This document shows positions 52,835-56,745 of a DNA stretch of 64,000 nucleotides, piece after piece. Origin of the DNA: Porites lobata (Eukaryota > Cnidaria > Anthozoa > Scleractinia > Poritidae); the NCBI GenBank assembly GCA_942486035.1, contig CALNXK010000104.1:263501-327500 (forward strand). The letters run 5' to 3'. The notes under the pieces are model-generated. The model made no database searches and had not been told where the DNA came from. It saw nothing but the letters and a program-made list of their open reading frames with translations. The position numbers and the translations under genes are program-made. Positions within the stretch are counted from its first letter, which is position 1, and each line of letters opens with the position of its first letter.

Positions 52835-55800
52835 AGCTAAAATCGAGTTACAAAAATAATTAAAACATACACACTACAAGTACTCAATTATAAAAAGCAG
52901 AAAAAAGACACTTCTTAAAAATTGGAAAACTTGCTGAGTTTCTTACAGTTCTCTCTAATTCATTAAAGTCTTTGAAACAGTGGTACCGCGAACGTTGTTT
53001 TCCCCAATTATATTTAATTTTGGGGAGCTTGATAGTATCGTTATTGCGCGTATTGTAGGAATGTATATCACTCTTTCTTACAATGTCCAAAGAATGATTA
53101 AGTTGGCCATTAATACACTTGTATGCATATATACATCGATGACATTTCCTACGTTCTTCAAGATTCAGCCATCTCAAGACAATCAATGCATCGGTGGATG
53201 AGGAGTGAGGTGATCTATCTAATATCAACTTAGCTGCTTTGTTTTGGAGAATTTGCAATTCCTTCATAAGTGAGACATTGTCCTTGTCACCCCAGACTAA
53301 ATCAGCATAATCAAAAATAGGTAGCACTAAGCTATTATAAAAAAGTAACCGGGCATCATAAGGTAAATAATACTTAATCCTACGTAGAAGACCAAGGTTT
53401 TTATTAACCTTACATGAAATATACTCAATATGGTCGGACCATGTGAAAGTTGAAGACAACATAACTCCCAAATATTTAAAACTACTTACAGAATTTATAT
53501 CAGTGTCAAAAATAGATAACGTGAAAGAGGAAATACCAACAAGTTTCCTATTACTGCCTATAATCATGGATTTCGTCTTAGTAAGATTTAAAGTTAACTT
53601 ATTTCCATGTAACCACTGGGCAACTTTCAAGAGATCATCATTCAGTGCCTCTTCTAACAGGTGTGGCTCTTTTAGCAAAGTAGTACAGGACCGTGTCATC
53701 AGCATACAAAGTCACTTCGCAATTCTTTATAACCAGCGGAAGGTCATTAATATAAACCAAGAAGAGAAGCGGTCCTAGAATGCTCCCCTGTGGCACCCCA
53801 AAGGTCATCGGGAGAGGGTCAGACACAGCATCGCTACAGGCAGTCCGCTGTTTACGATGATTCAGGTAAGACTTGAACCACTGTAGAGTGCTGGGCGAGA
53901 CACCGATAGCCGACAATTTAGATAGCAAGATCGTATGGTCAACGGTATCGAATGCCTTGGTCAGATCTAGGAACACTGCACCGCACAGTTCTCCACTCTC
54001 CATATGCAATAGGACCTCATCTGCAAAACTGGTGAGAGCCGATGTTGTAGACAGTTTGGGACGGAAGCCAAATTGTTTGCTTGAAAGGAGATTATTTGAA
54101 TTCAGAAAGTCATAGAATTGGGAATGGACGACTTTTTCCAGAATTTTACTCATTGTTGGCAGAATAGAAATTGGGCGATAATTTGACGCATCTCTCCTAT
54201 CTCCAGTTTTGAAAAGTGCAGCCACTTTCGAGCATTTCCATATTTCAGGAAAATTGCCAGTGCGAATAGAGAGATTCAGTAACTTGGTGATCGAGGGACA
54301 AATAGCACGCGCGCCACACTTTAAAAGTCTCGCACTGATGTTGTCCAAGCCAATAGCTTTATTTGTCTTTAGAGAAAGCAGATGCTTGAGTACTGTTTTC
54401 ACATCAACTTCGTCAAGCGAGAAAGACTGTAGCATCGTGGCCGATCTGACTGGGAACATAGCAGCAGCTGATATTTTATTTGCAAGACTTCTGCCAATGG
54501 ATGAGAAATAACAGTTGAGCACGGATGCAATAGAGGCTGGGGTGGTGTGTTCAACACCATCAACTACGATACATTGTGGGCTCGAGGATTTAGTCTTGCG
54601 CGAAGACACCTCATTCACCGCCTTCCAGATCTTTCCTGAATCCCCTTTAGCCTCTAAAATCAAGTCACAATAATACTTGGATTTTGCTGCCTTGACTTCA
54701 CGATTGACCCTATTTCTTAACTTTCTATAGCGAGCCCAGTGAAAAGCAGAATTGGTTTTCACGGCTTTACGATGGTGAAAATCACGATCCTTCATCACCT
54801 CACTGATTGTATCATTCAACCACGGGAGCGGAACACCTCGTATTCTTCGCCTTTTCACGGGCGCATGCAGGTCAGCTATTTCAGAAAACAAGTGATTCCA
54901 AATAAACACGGCGTCGTCGATGTCTTCCTCGTTTTCAATGATGTGCCATGGGACGTTATTCAAGTCCGCTAGGAAGGTGTTCGCATCAAAGTTTTTATAA
55001 GAGCGGTATTCAATTGTCTTCGGTGGTGCCTTAATTACACCTGCTTTTAAAACACAATAGACGAGGTAGTGATCACTCAGCGAAACAGGAACAACACCGG
55101 AGTCATTGATGCGGTGATCATTGTTCACTAAAATCACGTCAAGCAAGGATTGACAGGTTTCCGTCACTCAGGTGGCCTCAGTAATGAGTTGCGTAAGATC
55201 GTGTGAAGTTGCAAATTTTTAAGCTCTTGTTTTTCTTTCTTTCTTGAAAATGGCAGCATATTTGCATTTAGGTCGCCAAGAAGCACGAAATCACATTTTT
55301 CCAGGTTAACTTTCGTCATAGATATCTCCAAGTTTGAAATAAAGTTCGCAAAGTCAAAACCGGGGGCTCTATATGCACAACAAATCAATACTGGGCGACA
55401 TTTAGTGCGCGATAGCTCAATCCATAGACATTCATTTGCGGCTGAGTAAAGATCATTCCTAACACGAAACGGCAAGCCTTCCTTTACATAAATTGCTACT
55501 CCACCAAAACCTTCTTTGGCTCCAGACCTATCCAGGCGAATGCAATTATATCCTGGAATAATAACATGAGAGTCTTCATAGCAGTCATCCAGCCAAGTCT
55601 CACTGAGTGTAAGAATATGATGATAGATGATATATGATAGATGAAGAATATGATGGTTGATGATAGATACCTTTAAATTCTAAGACGAGGACGATTACGA
55701 GGAGGAAATTTTCTCAATACTCGCAGGCGTGTGAAACAGCATCATTTTGGTAGGCAAACGTGATTATAGCCCTCGACATTTTACTGCGGGTTTAATTTAT

Positions 55801-56745
55801 AAATTGTTTTTAAGTAGTTTTTTTGCTGAAAATGATAATTTTAAAAGGCTGAGTGAATTGGAGATGGTCGCAAATGTACGTAAAATTTCAGGAGTTGAGG
55901 GTATATATAGAGAACAGTTACAGATAATTTTCCTTTGACACTTTTATTTATTAATTGAATAGCTTAAAAGACGCTATAGGCACCCCGCGGATCCACCTGT
56001 GGAGAACGACAACAGTATATTCACGCAACCGACTGAATCCAGTCCAAGAATTTCGTATGTCCCTGATGTCCTGCCTTTGTCCGCTTCTAACCATGCTTAC
56101 GAGGATATAAAACCACTACAAGGAGGCCCGACTGCCACGAGTCAGTTGCAAGGTCAGAATGCTGTTGATATGCCCGCCACCCAGCAACCATCTCATCAAC
56201 CTTGCGAACCAGCTGTTCCCGAGAAACAACGAAAGATGAGCACCCAGAGAGCCTCGTCAGCACCACCTGTACCAACTACGAGAAGGCCGTCTGATGTGAT
56301 GCCTTCTCTACCGGGAAGTTTCGAGAGAAGTTTAGCTGACACCAGCGAGCCACCACCTGTTCCCAGCACAAGAAGGCCATCCCAGTGTGATACCACCGCG
56401 CCAGACACGCGTCGGTTCCGAAGTCTGTCCGAAGACAGTCCAATGCAAGTCACGGGCTTCACCAATACAAGGCCACTGGTTTTTGGCTCAGGAAGAGATG
56501 ATCCACCAGCTCTTGTTCCTAGAGTAAGGCGGCCTTCAAATGGCAGTTTGTCAGAAAACAGGTCTGATTTCCCCTCCATGCTTCCTATTTCTGGCCAAGA
56601 AAAAGCTTTATACAGCAATATAACACCCATTTCTGAAACAAGTGAGGACTTTATAACAGAAAACAATGAGGATGACACCGACGCTGATGGGTACATGAAA
56701 TGTGTCCTTTCCAGGGATGGTCCTCAAACTGTAGTTCAAGGGTAG
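9440..56745 (+). CDS. CACHD1: CACHD1-like protein (VWFA and Cache domain-containing 1), 15 exons, one in-frame stop
   Basis: CACHD1 is a single-pass membrane protein related to the alpha2delta subunits of voltage-gated calcium channels; in vertebrates it modulates these channels at the cell surface. Coding exons: 9440-9598, 16701-17285, 22299-22446, 33365-33663, 34685-34826, 36538-36814, 37212-37408, 37606-37686, 42247-42565, 46468-46638, 47240-47580, 48650-48800, 50561-50805, 52439-52563, 55963-56745. Every junction has AG/GT boundaries and compatible phase, and the total is 4023 nt (1340 codons plus TAG). Layout: signal peptide about 1-26, VWA about 212-400 with DSSAS at 219-223, Cache-type repeats about 420-960, Cys-rich segment about 960-1038, TM about 1056-1080 followed by LKRRYR, cytosolic tail 1081-1340. 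Human CACHD1 is about 1274 residues, so length fits. Codon 99 is TAA, a lone nonsense codon. The identity call is strong; functionality of this allele is uncertain. UTRs and promoter were not resolved. Confidence 0.9.
11304..11789 (+). mobile_element. LINE, left half (APE endonuclease domain), split by a Penelope-like insertion
   Basis: The + strand encodes an APE-type endonuclease: PIIGISETWLDD, GGVVGLYIGEHLNY, IIVGIIYRPLES and FLMGDWNLNLINHD (metal-binding and active-site stretches). The frame ends at TAG near 11769; a one-base shift gives MYFPLI, which should continue into TRPTRIT-type sequence. That continuation resumes at about 15926, so the element was split by a 4.1-kb insertion. Confidence 0.8.
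12105..12268 (-). repeat. imperfect tandem duplication in the PLE 3' region
   Basis: Two diverged units of about 80 bp lie head to tail (12105-12188 and 12189-12268). Each begins AATGTTGACAGGC and ends near CATAGTTT. They lie downstream of the PLE stop codon in what would be its 3' UTR. Confidence 0.65.
12900..13866. mobile_element. DNA transposon (non-autonomous, 967 bp) inside the PLE
   Basis: The ends are perfect 14-bp inverted repeats, CAGGGGCGTAGCGT. The insertion is flanked by a 5-bp direct duplication, CACAC (12895-12899 and 13867-13871). Removing the insert and one duplication restores the PLE frame as PLVWKRFIDD. No transposase is visible. The CAGGGG terminus suggests a hAT-like or related cut-and-paste family, but the 5-bp duplication is short for hAT, so the superfamily is left open. 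Confidence 0.8.
15926..16560 (+). mobile_element. LINE, right half (end of endonuclease and linker)
   Basis: The + strand reads VTRSTRITANKASLIDNIF, ISDHLPTFSLIL (SDH of the APE endonuclease), then a basic linker with WFTKGLAKSIRKKNKLY and TWKVLNEIL. It continues directly from the 11304-11789 fragment, with the Penelope-like element between them. The RT domain is missing: similarity stops about 150 bp before CACHD1 exon 2. Confidence 0.8.
16701..17285 (+). CDS. CACHD1: CACHD1 exon 2: VWA_N region and MIDAS strand, contains in-frame TAA
   Basis: The exon follows a pyrimidine-rich TTTTTTACAG acceptor and has 195 codons in phase 0-0, ending at CAG|GTGGGT. It encodes protein positions 54-248. 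Landmarks: TAA at 16836-16838 (position 99), a CC pair shortly after it, WQYFSS at 170-175, an RYR triplet at 198-200 equivalent to the RSR/RRR site of CACHD1/alpha2delta proteins, then VLVIDSSASM with MIDAS residues D219, S221 and S223. Homology to CACHD1 is continuous in the same frame on both sides of the TAA, so no frameshift or missed intron explains it. Confidence 0.88.
17354..17519. mobile_element. short palindromic MITE with TTAA flanks
   Basis: A 166-bp element with about 30-bp inverted ends (AGGTAATGTTACACGGGACG and its counterpart GGTGATGTTACACGAGACG on the other strand). It is flanked by TTAA (17350-17353 and 17520-17523). It interrupts one arm of the foldback at 17310-18500; the other arm (near 18470) lacks the insert. 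Confidence 0.7.
17642..18112. mobile_element. Tigger/pogo-like MITE
   Basis: The ends resemble TAGTCGACTCCCGATAACTC and its reverse complement (GAGTTATCGGAAGTCAACGG) with TA at both borders. The interior carries several GGTTCGAGTTAGCGGGAGG-type units, as in pogo/Tigger-derived MITEs. No transposase is visible. Confidence 0.6.
19069..19930 (+). pseudogene. RecQ-like helicase fragment, 5' part, copy 1
   Basis: The ATG at 19071 opens MASGVHAREIEES..., then LRKEQKTCLVNLARGEDVFV and ILPTGF, the start of the RecQ motif 0/Walker A region. The P-loop is lost: LPTGF is followed by a short deletion (relative to copy 2) and a stop. Downstream sequence to about 19930 matches, in inverted orientation, that behind copy 2 at 23800-24805. 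Only the first exon and flanking intron of a RecQ-like gene are present. It lies in CACHD1 intron 2. Confidence 0.6.
20250..20292 (-). ncRNA. hammerhead-like motif (uncertain)
   Basis: The minus strand reads CTGACGA (20287-20281), an extra A, a four-pair stem GCTC-GGA-GAGC and GAAA, then AT-GT-AT, with TTGA/TCGA able to form stem I. This is the order of a type I hammerhead but with an extra A before helix II and a two-pair stem III. Penelope-like elements are known to carry minimal hammerheads. Activity cannot be judged. Confidence 0.35.
21053..21227. mobile_element. palindromic MITE with TTAA flanks
   Basis: A 175-bp element ending in 19-bp inverted repeats (GGGCCGAGTTGACAACCTC), flanked on each side by TTAA (21049-21052 and 21228-21231). 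It has no coding capacity. It lies in CACHD1 intron 2. Confidence 0.75.
22299..22446 (+). CDS. CACHD1: CACHD1 exon 3: VWA core
   Basis: The 148-nt exon starts in phase 0 after TTTTCTTTAAG and ends C|GTAAGT, leaving one base that joins GT of exon 4 to make an Arg codon. It encodes VNVVSFNTEAS...KSLEKYIDGLKFNEQ, matching the second strand and helix of the VWA fold in CACHD1. Skipping it would shift the frame. It lies between two inverted RecQ-like repeat copies (19069-19930 and 23800-24805). Confidence 0.85.
23310..24960. repeat. inverted pair of about 70-bp GC-rich repeats
   Basis: The block at 23315-23390, centred on GCTTTGGAGGTGGGGCGGG, recurs reverse-complemented at 24890-24960 (CCCGCCCCACCTCCAAAGC). 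Both have flanking CAGGGCGCTTTTC and AAAGGCCCT. The pair brackets the inverted RecQ-like fragment. It is probably a short dispersed palindromic repeat family. Confidence 0.6.
23800..24805 (-). pseudogene. RecQ-like helicase fragment, 5' part, copy 2 (inverted)
   Basis: The minus strand opens at 24805 with MAGRPEFLSVL and continues to LKGQDVFGVLPTGFGKSM, an intact Walker A motif (GFGKS), before reading into noncoding sequence. The following 0.8 kb matches the region behind copy 1 in reverse, for example CTGGGCCCAGC at 19510 and 24222, and CTCTTGCATCAGAGGG at 19661 and its reverse complement near 24055. No helicase core follows. It lies in CACHD1 intron 3. Confidence 0.6.
25744..27165. mobile_element. 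hAT-like non-autonomous element carrying an OTU-like gene fragment
   Basis: The borders are short inverted ends (ACCCTCCAAGTT and AGCCCTCAAAGTT) flanked by 8-bp direct repeats GTATTTCA (25736-25743) and GTATTTGA (27166-27173). One mismatch in eight bases suggests an older insertion. Inside lies a coding remnant at 26643-26990. No transposase is seen. It lies in CACHD1 intron 3. Confidence 0.6.
26643..26990 (+). pseudogene. OTU-like/vertnin-like gene fragment inside a transposon
   Basis: After a TTTTTCAG acceptor-like site the + strand encodes MSSDIKNDLLNLQKYLIVG ... ILNRLTEHELSSAL. After a one-base shift it reads DYTEGLKVLKTTGNGNCLYN and SVSVLIQGDESANLILRL. GNGNCLYNSVS is the catalytic-Cys signature of OTU-like proteases (GDGNCLFRA-type) and also matches vertnin-like proteins. 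The catalytic His region is absent and the frame is broken. Confidence 0.5.
27380..27885. repeat. probable MITE with TGGCTTCACA termini
   Basis: The left end ACTTGGCTTCACATTAG and the right end AGTGTGAAGCCATG are inverted. Interior stretches such as AACTTAGTTTCAAG and CTTGAAGTATTTAAAATT are loosely complementary. A related end (TTGGCTTCACACTAG) sits at 25700. No coding capacity. Confidence 0.45.
27890..27970 (+). repeat. GGACGGTC...GTGATTACCAA retroposon tail, copy 1
   Basis: A diverged copy of the module seen at 32165-32275 and 44935-45060: a GGACGGTC-like run, GTGATTACCAA, then GATAGGTTAC. The family ends in a GC-rich hairpin and TAA repeats (best seen at 45030-45090). Confidence 0.45.
28655..28705 (+). 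repeat. retroposon 3'-terminal hairpin, TAGCCAGGGCTAAAAGCGAAG type
   Basis: CCAGGGCT and AGCTCTGG can pair around AAAAGCGA, followed by TTAATAAT. The same module occurs at 42702-42735 (GCCAGGGCTAAAAGCGAAGC, then TTAATAAATTTATAA) and, diverged, at 25563-25600. It looks like the conserved 3' end recognised by a LINE reverse transcriptase. Confidence 0.5.
28770..29290 (-). mobile_element. LINE 3' fragment (ORF2 C-terminus)
   Basis: The minus strand encodes LKLLNSRLQDLYILMYKVKH and PAYISNIF, and, after a frame change, TYGKHSIRYLGPRLWTKLPK and ISFKSKIPQL, ending CAGCSLCSF. That is the usual C-terminus of CR1/L2-like LINEs. The element is 5'-truncated and dead. A GATA-type short repeat (28765-28785) marks its 3' end. 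Confidence 0.7.
29770..30110 (+). repeat. retroposon copy A with (AAT)n tail
   Basis: About 320 bp is repeated in inverted orientation at 31490-32130 (shared words include GATAGTACCACAGTAC, AACGAAGCTTCGTGATAATT and CATGCTCTCATTCGACACAA). This copy ends in an AAT tract (30088-30110), so it is read as oriented +, with a retroposon-style tail. Confidence 0.6.
30339..30836. repeat. dispersed repeat, copy 1 (about 490 bp)
   Basis: This segment recurs in the same orientation at 58257-58742, with shared words such as CTCCGCTTGCGTACCCCGTT, CGGCTAAACTTTCAAATGAA and AACAGCCAATCA. On the minus strand both copies conserve the peptide FESLAGNDFSERGTQAEAHC. The 3' end here forms a 20-bp hairpin (TCAGGCCCAATTTCAGCGGT and its near complement at 30863-30882). 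Confidence 0.65.
30940..31460 (+). mobile_element. LINE 3' fragment with (TTA)n tail
   Basis: The + strand encodes LEAIQKRALRIVYPDLHYQQ, ANITSLEDRRAHLCLKVWHN and LLPPVRSECHSYHLRNSSS, a standard C-terminal domain of LINE ORF2. A 3' UTR with AATAAA precedes the TTA tract. It is 5'-truncated. It abuts the tail of retroposon copy B. Confidence 0.7.
31677..31991 (+). mobile_element. 315-bp insertion with 9-bp target duplication and a hammerhead ribozyme
   Basis: The insert is flanked by GTAAGTTTC at 31668-31676 and 31992-32000, and is absent from the otherwise matching repeat copy at 29770-30110. It has no ORF, no LTR and no evident inverted ends. It starts GGTCAGGGCTAAAATCAGAG, ends CCCTTGGGGTTAATGTTT and carries a full hammerhead motif (31742-31782). 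Size, lack of coding capacity and the ribozyme fit a retrozyme-like or SINE-like retroposon; the family is not identified. Confidence 0.7.
31742..31782 (+). ncRNA. hammerhead ribozyme (type I), all core residues present
   Basis: CTGACGA (31746-31752) is followed by stem II GCCC/GGGC (31753-31756 with 31763-31766, loop CAAAGA), GAA (31767-31769), and stem III ACA/TGT (31770-31772 with 31775-31777, loop GC). The cleavage-site base is C (31778), and stem I is CATA/TATG (31742-31745 with 31779-31782), followed by an internal loop. Every invariant hammerhead core base is in place. Predicted self-cleavage is 3' of 31778. It lies in sense orientation in CACHD1 intron 3. Confidence 0.85.
32165..32275 (+). 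repeat. GGACGGTC...GTGATTACCAA retroposon tail, copy 2
   Basis: AAGGACGGACGGTCGCTCGC, then TCACGTGATTACCAAATTTT and CTCGGATAGGTAGATTAC, near-identical to the copy at 44935-45060 over about 80 bp. Confidence 0.55.
33365..33663 (+). CDS. CACHD1: CACHD1 exon 4: end of VWA domain
   Basis: The exon follows GACTTTTCACAG and contributes 2 + 297 nt, ending in phase 0 at ACG|GTAAAG. It encodes ASVYRVGLEKAFDLL, RIILFLTASNPKDN, LNNSVIIFTFGIG and QNTSKYGYP, all with clear counterparts in human CACHD1 (LNNSVMILTYAL, QNSGKYGVP). The loop after the fourth strand reads TASNP, so the third MIDAS acidic residue seen in canonical VWA domains is absent. Confidence 0.88.
34471..34649. mobile_element. palindromic MITE upstream of exon 5
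   Basis: The inverted ends are GGGCCTGTTTTCATGGAGGT and, on the other strand, GGGCCTGTTTACATGGAGGA. Homology between arms continues inward through GGACCCCAGG(AA/TA)GGTGAGGTAAC. TAA/TTA lies at the borders. It is about 179 bp with no coding capacity and ends about 35 bp from the exon 5 acceptor. Confidence 0.7.
34685..34826 (+). CDS. CACHD1: CACHD1 exon 5: linker into first Cache repeat
   Basis: The 142-nt exon begins in phase 0 after CCCTATTAG and ends G|GTATTG. It encodes RGQYVYTAVTEDINLL, the segment corresponding to the NLPNRMIDEAVFSLPF stretch of human CACHD1, and ends PYIDAFGTG. A palindromic MITE (34471-34649) ends only about 35 bp upstream of this acceptor. Confidence 0.85.
35572..35599. 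repeat. short perfect hairpin
   Basis: The arms AGAGAATAATG and CATTATTCTCT are perfect inverted complements separated by a few G/C bases. No associated gene is visible. Confidence 0.5.
35655..36225 (+). mobile_element. LINE 3' fragment with (TTA)n tail
   Basis: The + strand reads YGLSVYAASVSELTVIQRFL, YNIYELLEKRDRRLFCSLKR and HPLKSLLPRYKDCIVNLRRK, ending FNRLIFKYNLAV-stop near 36035, then a UTR with AATAAA and two TTA tracts (36172-36222). A frame break lies near 35720. It is the 3' end of an APE-type LINE in CACHD1 intron 5. Confidence 0.65.
36538..36814 (+). CDS. CACHD1: CACHD1 exon 6: first Cache domain
   Basis: The exon follows CTCTCGTCAG and ends ACAAG|GTATGT (2 + 273 + 2 nt). It encodes LLMSITLPCYDETG, IGVAGTDINLEDLL and YAFMIAKTGRTLIHP, the conserved Cache signature also found in alpha2delta subunits (GVVGVDVNL and TFLIDDKGYTLMHP in human CACHD1). 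Confidence 0.9.
37212..37408 (+). CDS. CACHD1: CACHD1 exon 7: first Cache domain, continued
   Basis: The exon follows AAACAAACAG and ends AAAG|GTAAGG (1 + 195 + 1 nt). It encodes STTFVATRYLSRGG and SSYFWSPVEKTDFSIGVV, matching the VSYAWKMVQDTSFILCIVV strand of human CACHD1. Confidence 0.87.
37606..37686 (+). CDS. CACHD1: CACHD1 exon 8: short inter-Cache exon
   Basis: The 81-nt exon follows TTGATTTAG and ends AGC A|GTGAGT. It encodes YHRIDLDPPQHPCLHFGK, aligned to YHRLDLLGQPSACLHFKQ of human CACHD1. Phase 2 in and 1 out joins exons 7 and 9 without a frame change. Confidence 0.87.
38512..38592 (+). repeat. TAA/TTA microsatellite
   Basis: An AT-rich run of ATA/TAA units switching to TTA units, in CACHD1 intron 8. 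Similar tracts occur at 30088-30110, 31460-31490, 36172-36222, 45062-45095 and 60256-60312, mostly as retroposon tails. Confidence 0.8.
40480..42170. repeat. foldback element with long inverted arms
   Basis: The left arm begins GGGGATTACGTGAGATTGCG and the right arm ends with its near complement (CGCAATCTCACGTGATCCCC, 42153-42178). Further in, CTATTTGGGCGAG ... GGAAAGGAGTGCTTGCAACC (about 40697-40790) matches the complement of 41670-41755. The open frames inside are not recognisable. It lies in CACHD1 intron 8, ending just before exon 9. Confidence 0.6.
42247..42565 (+). CDS. CACHD1: CACHD1 exon 9: start of second Cache repeat
   Basis: The exon follows TTCCCGTAG and ends CCT TG|GTAAGT (2 + 315 + 2 nt). 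It encodes VWRYVGTANGVFRVTPGA and SYDPRNRPW, matching VRRYIATPNGVLRIYPGS and AFDPTRRQW of human CACHD1. The codon for the final Trp is split with exon 10. Confidence 0.9.
43873..44772. mobile_element. 900-bp non-autonomous DNA element with TAA duplication
   Basis: It is bounded by TAA (43870-43872 and 44773-44775). The inverted ends share ATTCAGACTGGG and lie next to long G or C runs (about 43912-43923, 44727-44738 and 44747-44756). The inside contains tandem CCGCCATCTTGGAT units at about 44221-44250 and no transposase. The TAA duplication suggests the Harbinger superfamily. Confidence 0.65.
44935..45095 (+). repeat. (TCGG)n-containing retroposon tail with TAA tract, copy 3
   Basis: A run of about nine TCGG units (44948-44988), then ACGTTATTACCAAATTTTCT and GGGTAGATTTAC, then a GC-rich hairpin (GGGGCTCCGAAG / CTTGGAGCTCCG) and a TAA tract. 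This is the most complete copy of the family also seen at 27890 and 32165. Confidence 0.6.
45100..46350 (+). mobile_element. LINE 3' fragment with CCHC and restriction-like endonuclease (R4/Dong-like)
   Basis: The + strand reads WAVSFMRYGAGTIKWNKEEL, SRIYVPRKKGGRGVIS, a CCHC knuckle (CRMCGGKGETVAHVVGEC), then after a one-base shift at 45850 KILWDSTVRCDRKTEARKPD and IVFIDKKERVVIITDLAIPG, the PD...(D/E)xK restriction-like endonuclease typical of R2/R4-type LINEs. A TAA near 46015 interrupts the frame before EKYQLLKDEIAKAWR. The reverse transcriptase is missing. It lies in intron 9, about 120 bp before exon 10. Confidence 0.8.
46468..46638 (+). CDS. CACHD1: CACHD1 exon 10: second Cache repeat
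   Basis: The exon follows TTCCCCTGCAG and ends TACAG|GTATAC (1 + 168 + 2 nt). It encodes YHAAVSHSGYLTLTTPYLD, MGGAGEVIT and VLGVMGADFPLRHFYR, equivalent to YLDVGGAGYVVT and VMGIDFTLRYFYK in human CACHD1. Confidence 0.9.
47240..47580 (+). CDS. CACHD1: CACHD1 exon 11: end of second Cache repeat
   Basis: The exon follows ACATCTTTCAG and ends TTAG|GTTAGA (1 + 339 + 1 nt). It encodes CFIMDQSGFLVMHPDF, VEHVHITQKEKSVA and YELSQIPGTNVYLG, matching CFIMEDRGYLVAHPTL and YRLARIPGTNAFVG of human CACHD1. Confidence 0.9.
48238..48292 (+). repeat. tRNA-like 5' half (possible SINE head)
   Basis: TGGCAGAGTGGTTCAGCC fits a Pol III A box/D-arm of a tRNA-Leu or tRNA-Ser, followed by CATTGGATTCCAAAGTG resembling an anticodon arm. 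No B box or T-arm follows, so it is not a functional tRNA. Confidence 0.3.
48341..48614. mobile_element. Harbinger-like MITE
   Basis: It is bounded by TAA (48338-48340 and 48615-48617), with inverted ends GGCCCGGTTCAGACGCCG and GGCCTGGTTCAGACGTCG (other strand). The interior has repeated GTTCGACA/TGTCGAAC units. A diverged relative seems to occupy 57420-57790. It ends 33 bp before exon 12. Confidence 0.7.
48650..48800 (+). CDS. CACHD1: CACHD1 exon 12: cysteine-rich segment
   Basis: The exon follows CTCTGCACAG and ends AGCAG|GTTAGT (2 + 147 + 2 nt). It encodes a run of cysteines (SLCVSSSCSCSSDNECSS) and KCECPCTSALEF, the counterpart of ECECPCECPLEV in human CACHD1. The clustered cysteines imply disulfides near the membrane. 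Confidence 0.87.
49668..50212. mobile_element. foldback MITE with a 20-bp palindrome in each arm
   Basis: The arms of about 200 bp are inverted repeats. Each contains the perfect palindrome AGTTGATCACGTGATCAACT (49683-49702 and 50178-50197). Further arm words are AAGTAGCGATTGCAAC and GTTGCAATCGCTACTTT. No ORF. It lies in CACHD1 intron 12. Confidence 0.65.
50561..50805 (+). CDS. CACHD1: CACHD1 exon 13: juxtamembrane cysteine-rich segment
   Basis: The exon follows TTTTGTATAG and ends GAA C|GTAAGA (1 + 243 + 1 nt). It encodes CLNKCFDPHCERRN, WCDGIVSCYWCQKDKNG and EKPYCASSQRCF, aligned to CVNSRCSQRL, CFGVLDCEWCMVDSDG and DKPYCAPQKECF of human CACHD1. Confidence 0.9.
50806..52438. other. CACHD1 intron 13
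   Basis: No supported element or gene. Short open frames at 51697-52101 lack recognisable motifs. Confidence 0.5.
52439..52563 (+). CDS. CACHD1: CACHD1 exon 14: transmembrane helix
   Basis: The exon follows TTTACGTCTTCAG and ends ATT TTG|GTAAGC (2 + 123 nt, phase 0). It encodes a hydrophobic stretch (ATIGIALGCSIPVVALVIIL) at about residues 1056-1080. The next exon opens with LKRRYR, a stop-transfer signal, which fixes the topology as N-terminus out. A LINE starts within about 60 bp of the donor. Confidence 0.85.
52600..55625 (-). mobile_element. LINE (APE-type, CR1/L2-like), nearly complete ORF2, two frameshifts
   Basis: The minus strand encodes an endonuclease (55620-55164: LSETWLDDCY, GYNCIRLDRSGAKEGFGGVA, DFVLLGDLNANM), then after a frameshift at about 55165 the SLSDHYLVY motif, linker and RT (53638-55167: KAIGLDNISARLLK, NYRPISILPTMSKILEKVVH, FLDLTKAFDTVDHTILL, FGVPQGSILGPLLFLVYIND, LYADDTV). 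After a second frameshift at about 53700 the thumb and C-terminus follow (52884-53705). The catalytic FLDL and YADD are intact. It is 5'-truncated at about 55625 and sits antisense in CACHD1 intron 14, starting about 40-60 bp after exon 14. Confidence 0.88.
52742..52829. repeat. poly(A) tract of about 88 bp, interrupted by two T
   Basis: Nearly pure A on the + strand. It lies in the 3' UTR of the antisense LINE, so it is poly(T) on the element's own strand. The sequence just before and after it is similar (AAGCTAAAATCGA), suggesting expansion within a small duplication or an assembly artefact. Confidence 0.8.
55963..56745 (+). CDS. CACHD1: CACHD1 exon 15: cytosolic tail and stop
   Basis: The exon follows TTAATTGAATAG in phase 0 and runs 260 codons to TAG. 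The tail is Pro/Ser-rich and probably disordered. It has three RRPS tetrapeptides at about 1187-1190, 1217-1220 and 1269-1272, two preceded by near-identical PPVPTT/PPVPST, and Tyr motifs YEDI (about 1126) and YSNI (about 1297). It is longer than the vertebrate tail and shows no obvious resemblance to it. No strong polyadenylation signal lies in the next few hundred bases; an AATAAA occurs near 57630. Confidence 0.85.
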   Translation, partial: LKRRYRHPADPPVENDNSIFTQPTESSPRISYVPDVLPLSASNHAYEDIKPLQGGPTATSQLQGQNAVDMPATQQPSHQPCEPAVPEKQRKMSTQRASSAPPVPTTRRPSDVMPSLPGSFERSLADTSEPPPVPSTRRPSQCDTTAPDTRRFRSLSEDSPMQVTGFTNTRPLVFGSGRDDPPALVPRVRRPSNGSLSENRSDFPSMLPISGQEKALYSNITPISETSEDFITENNEDDTDADGYMKCVLSRDGPQTVVQG

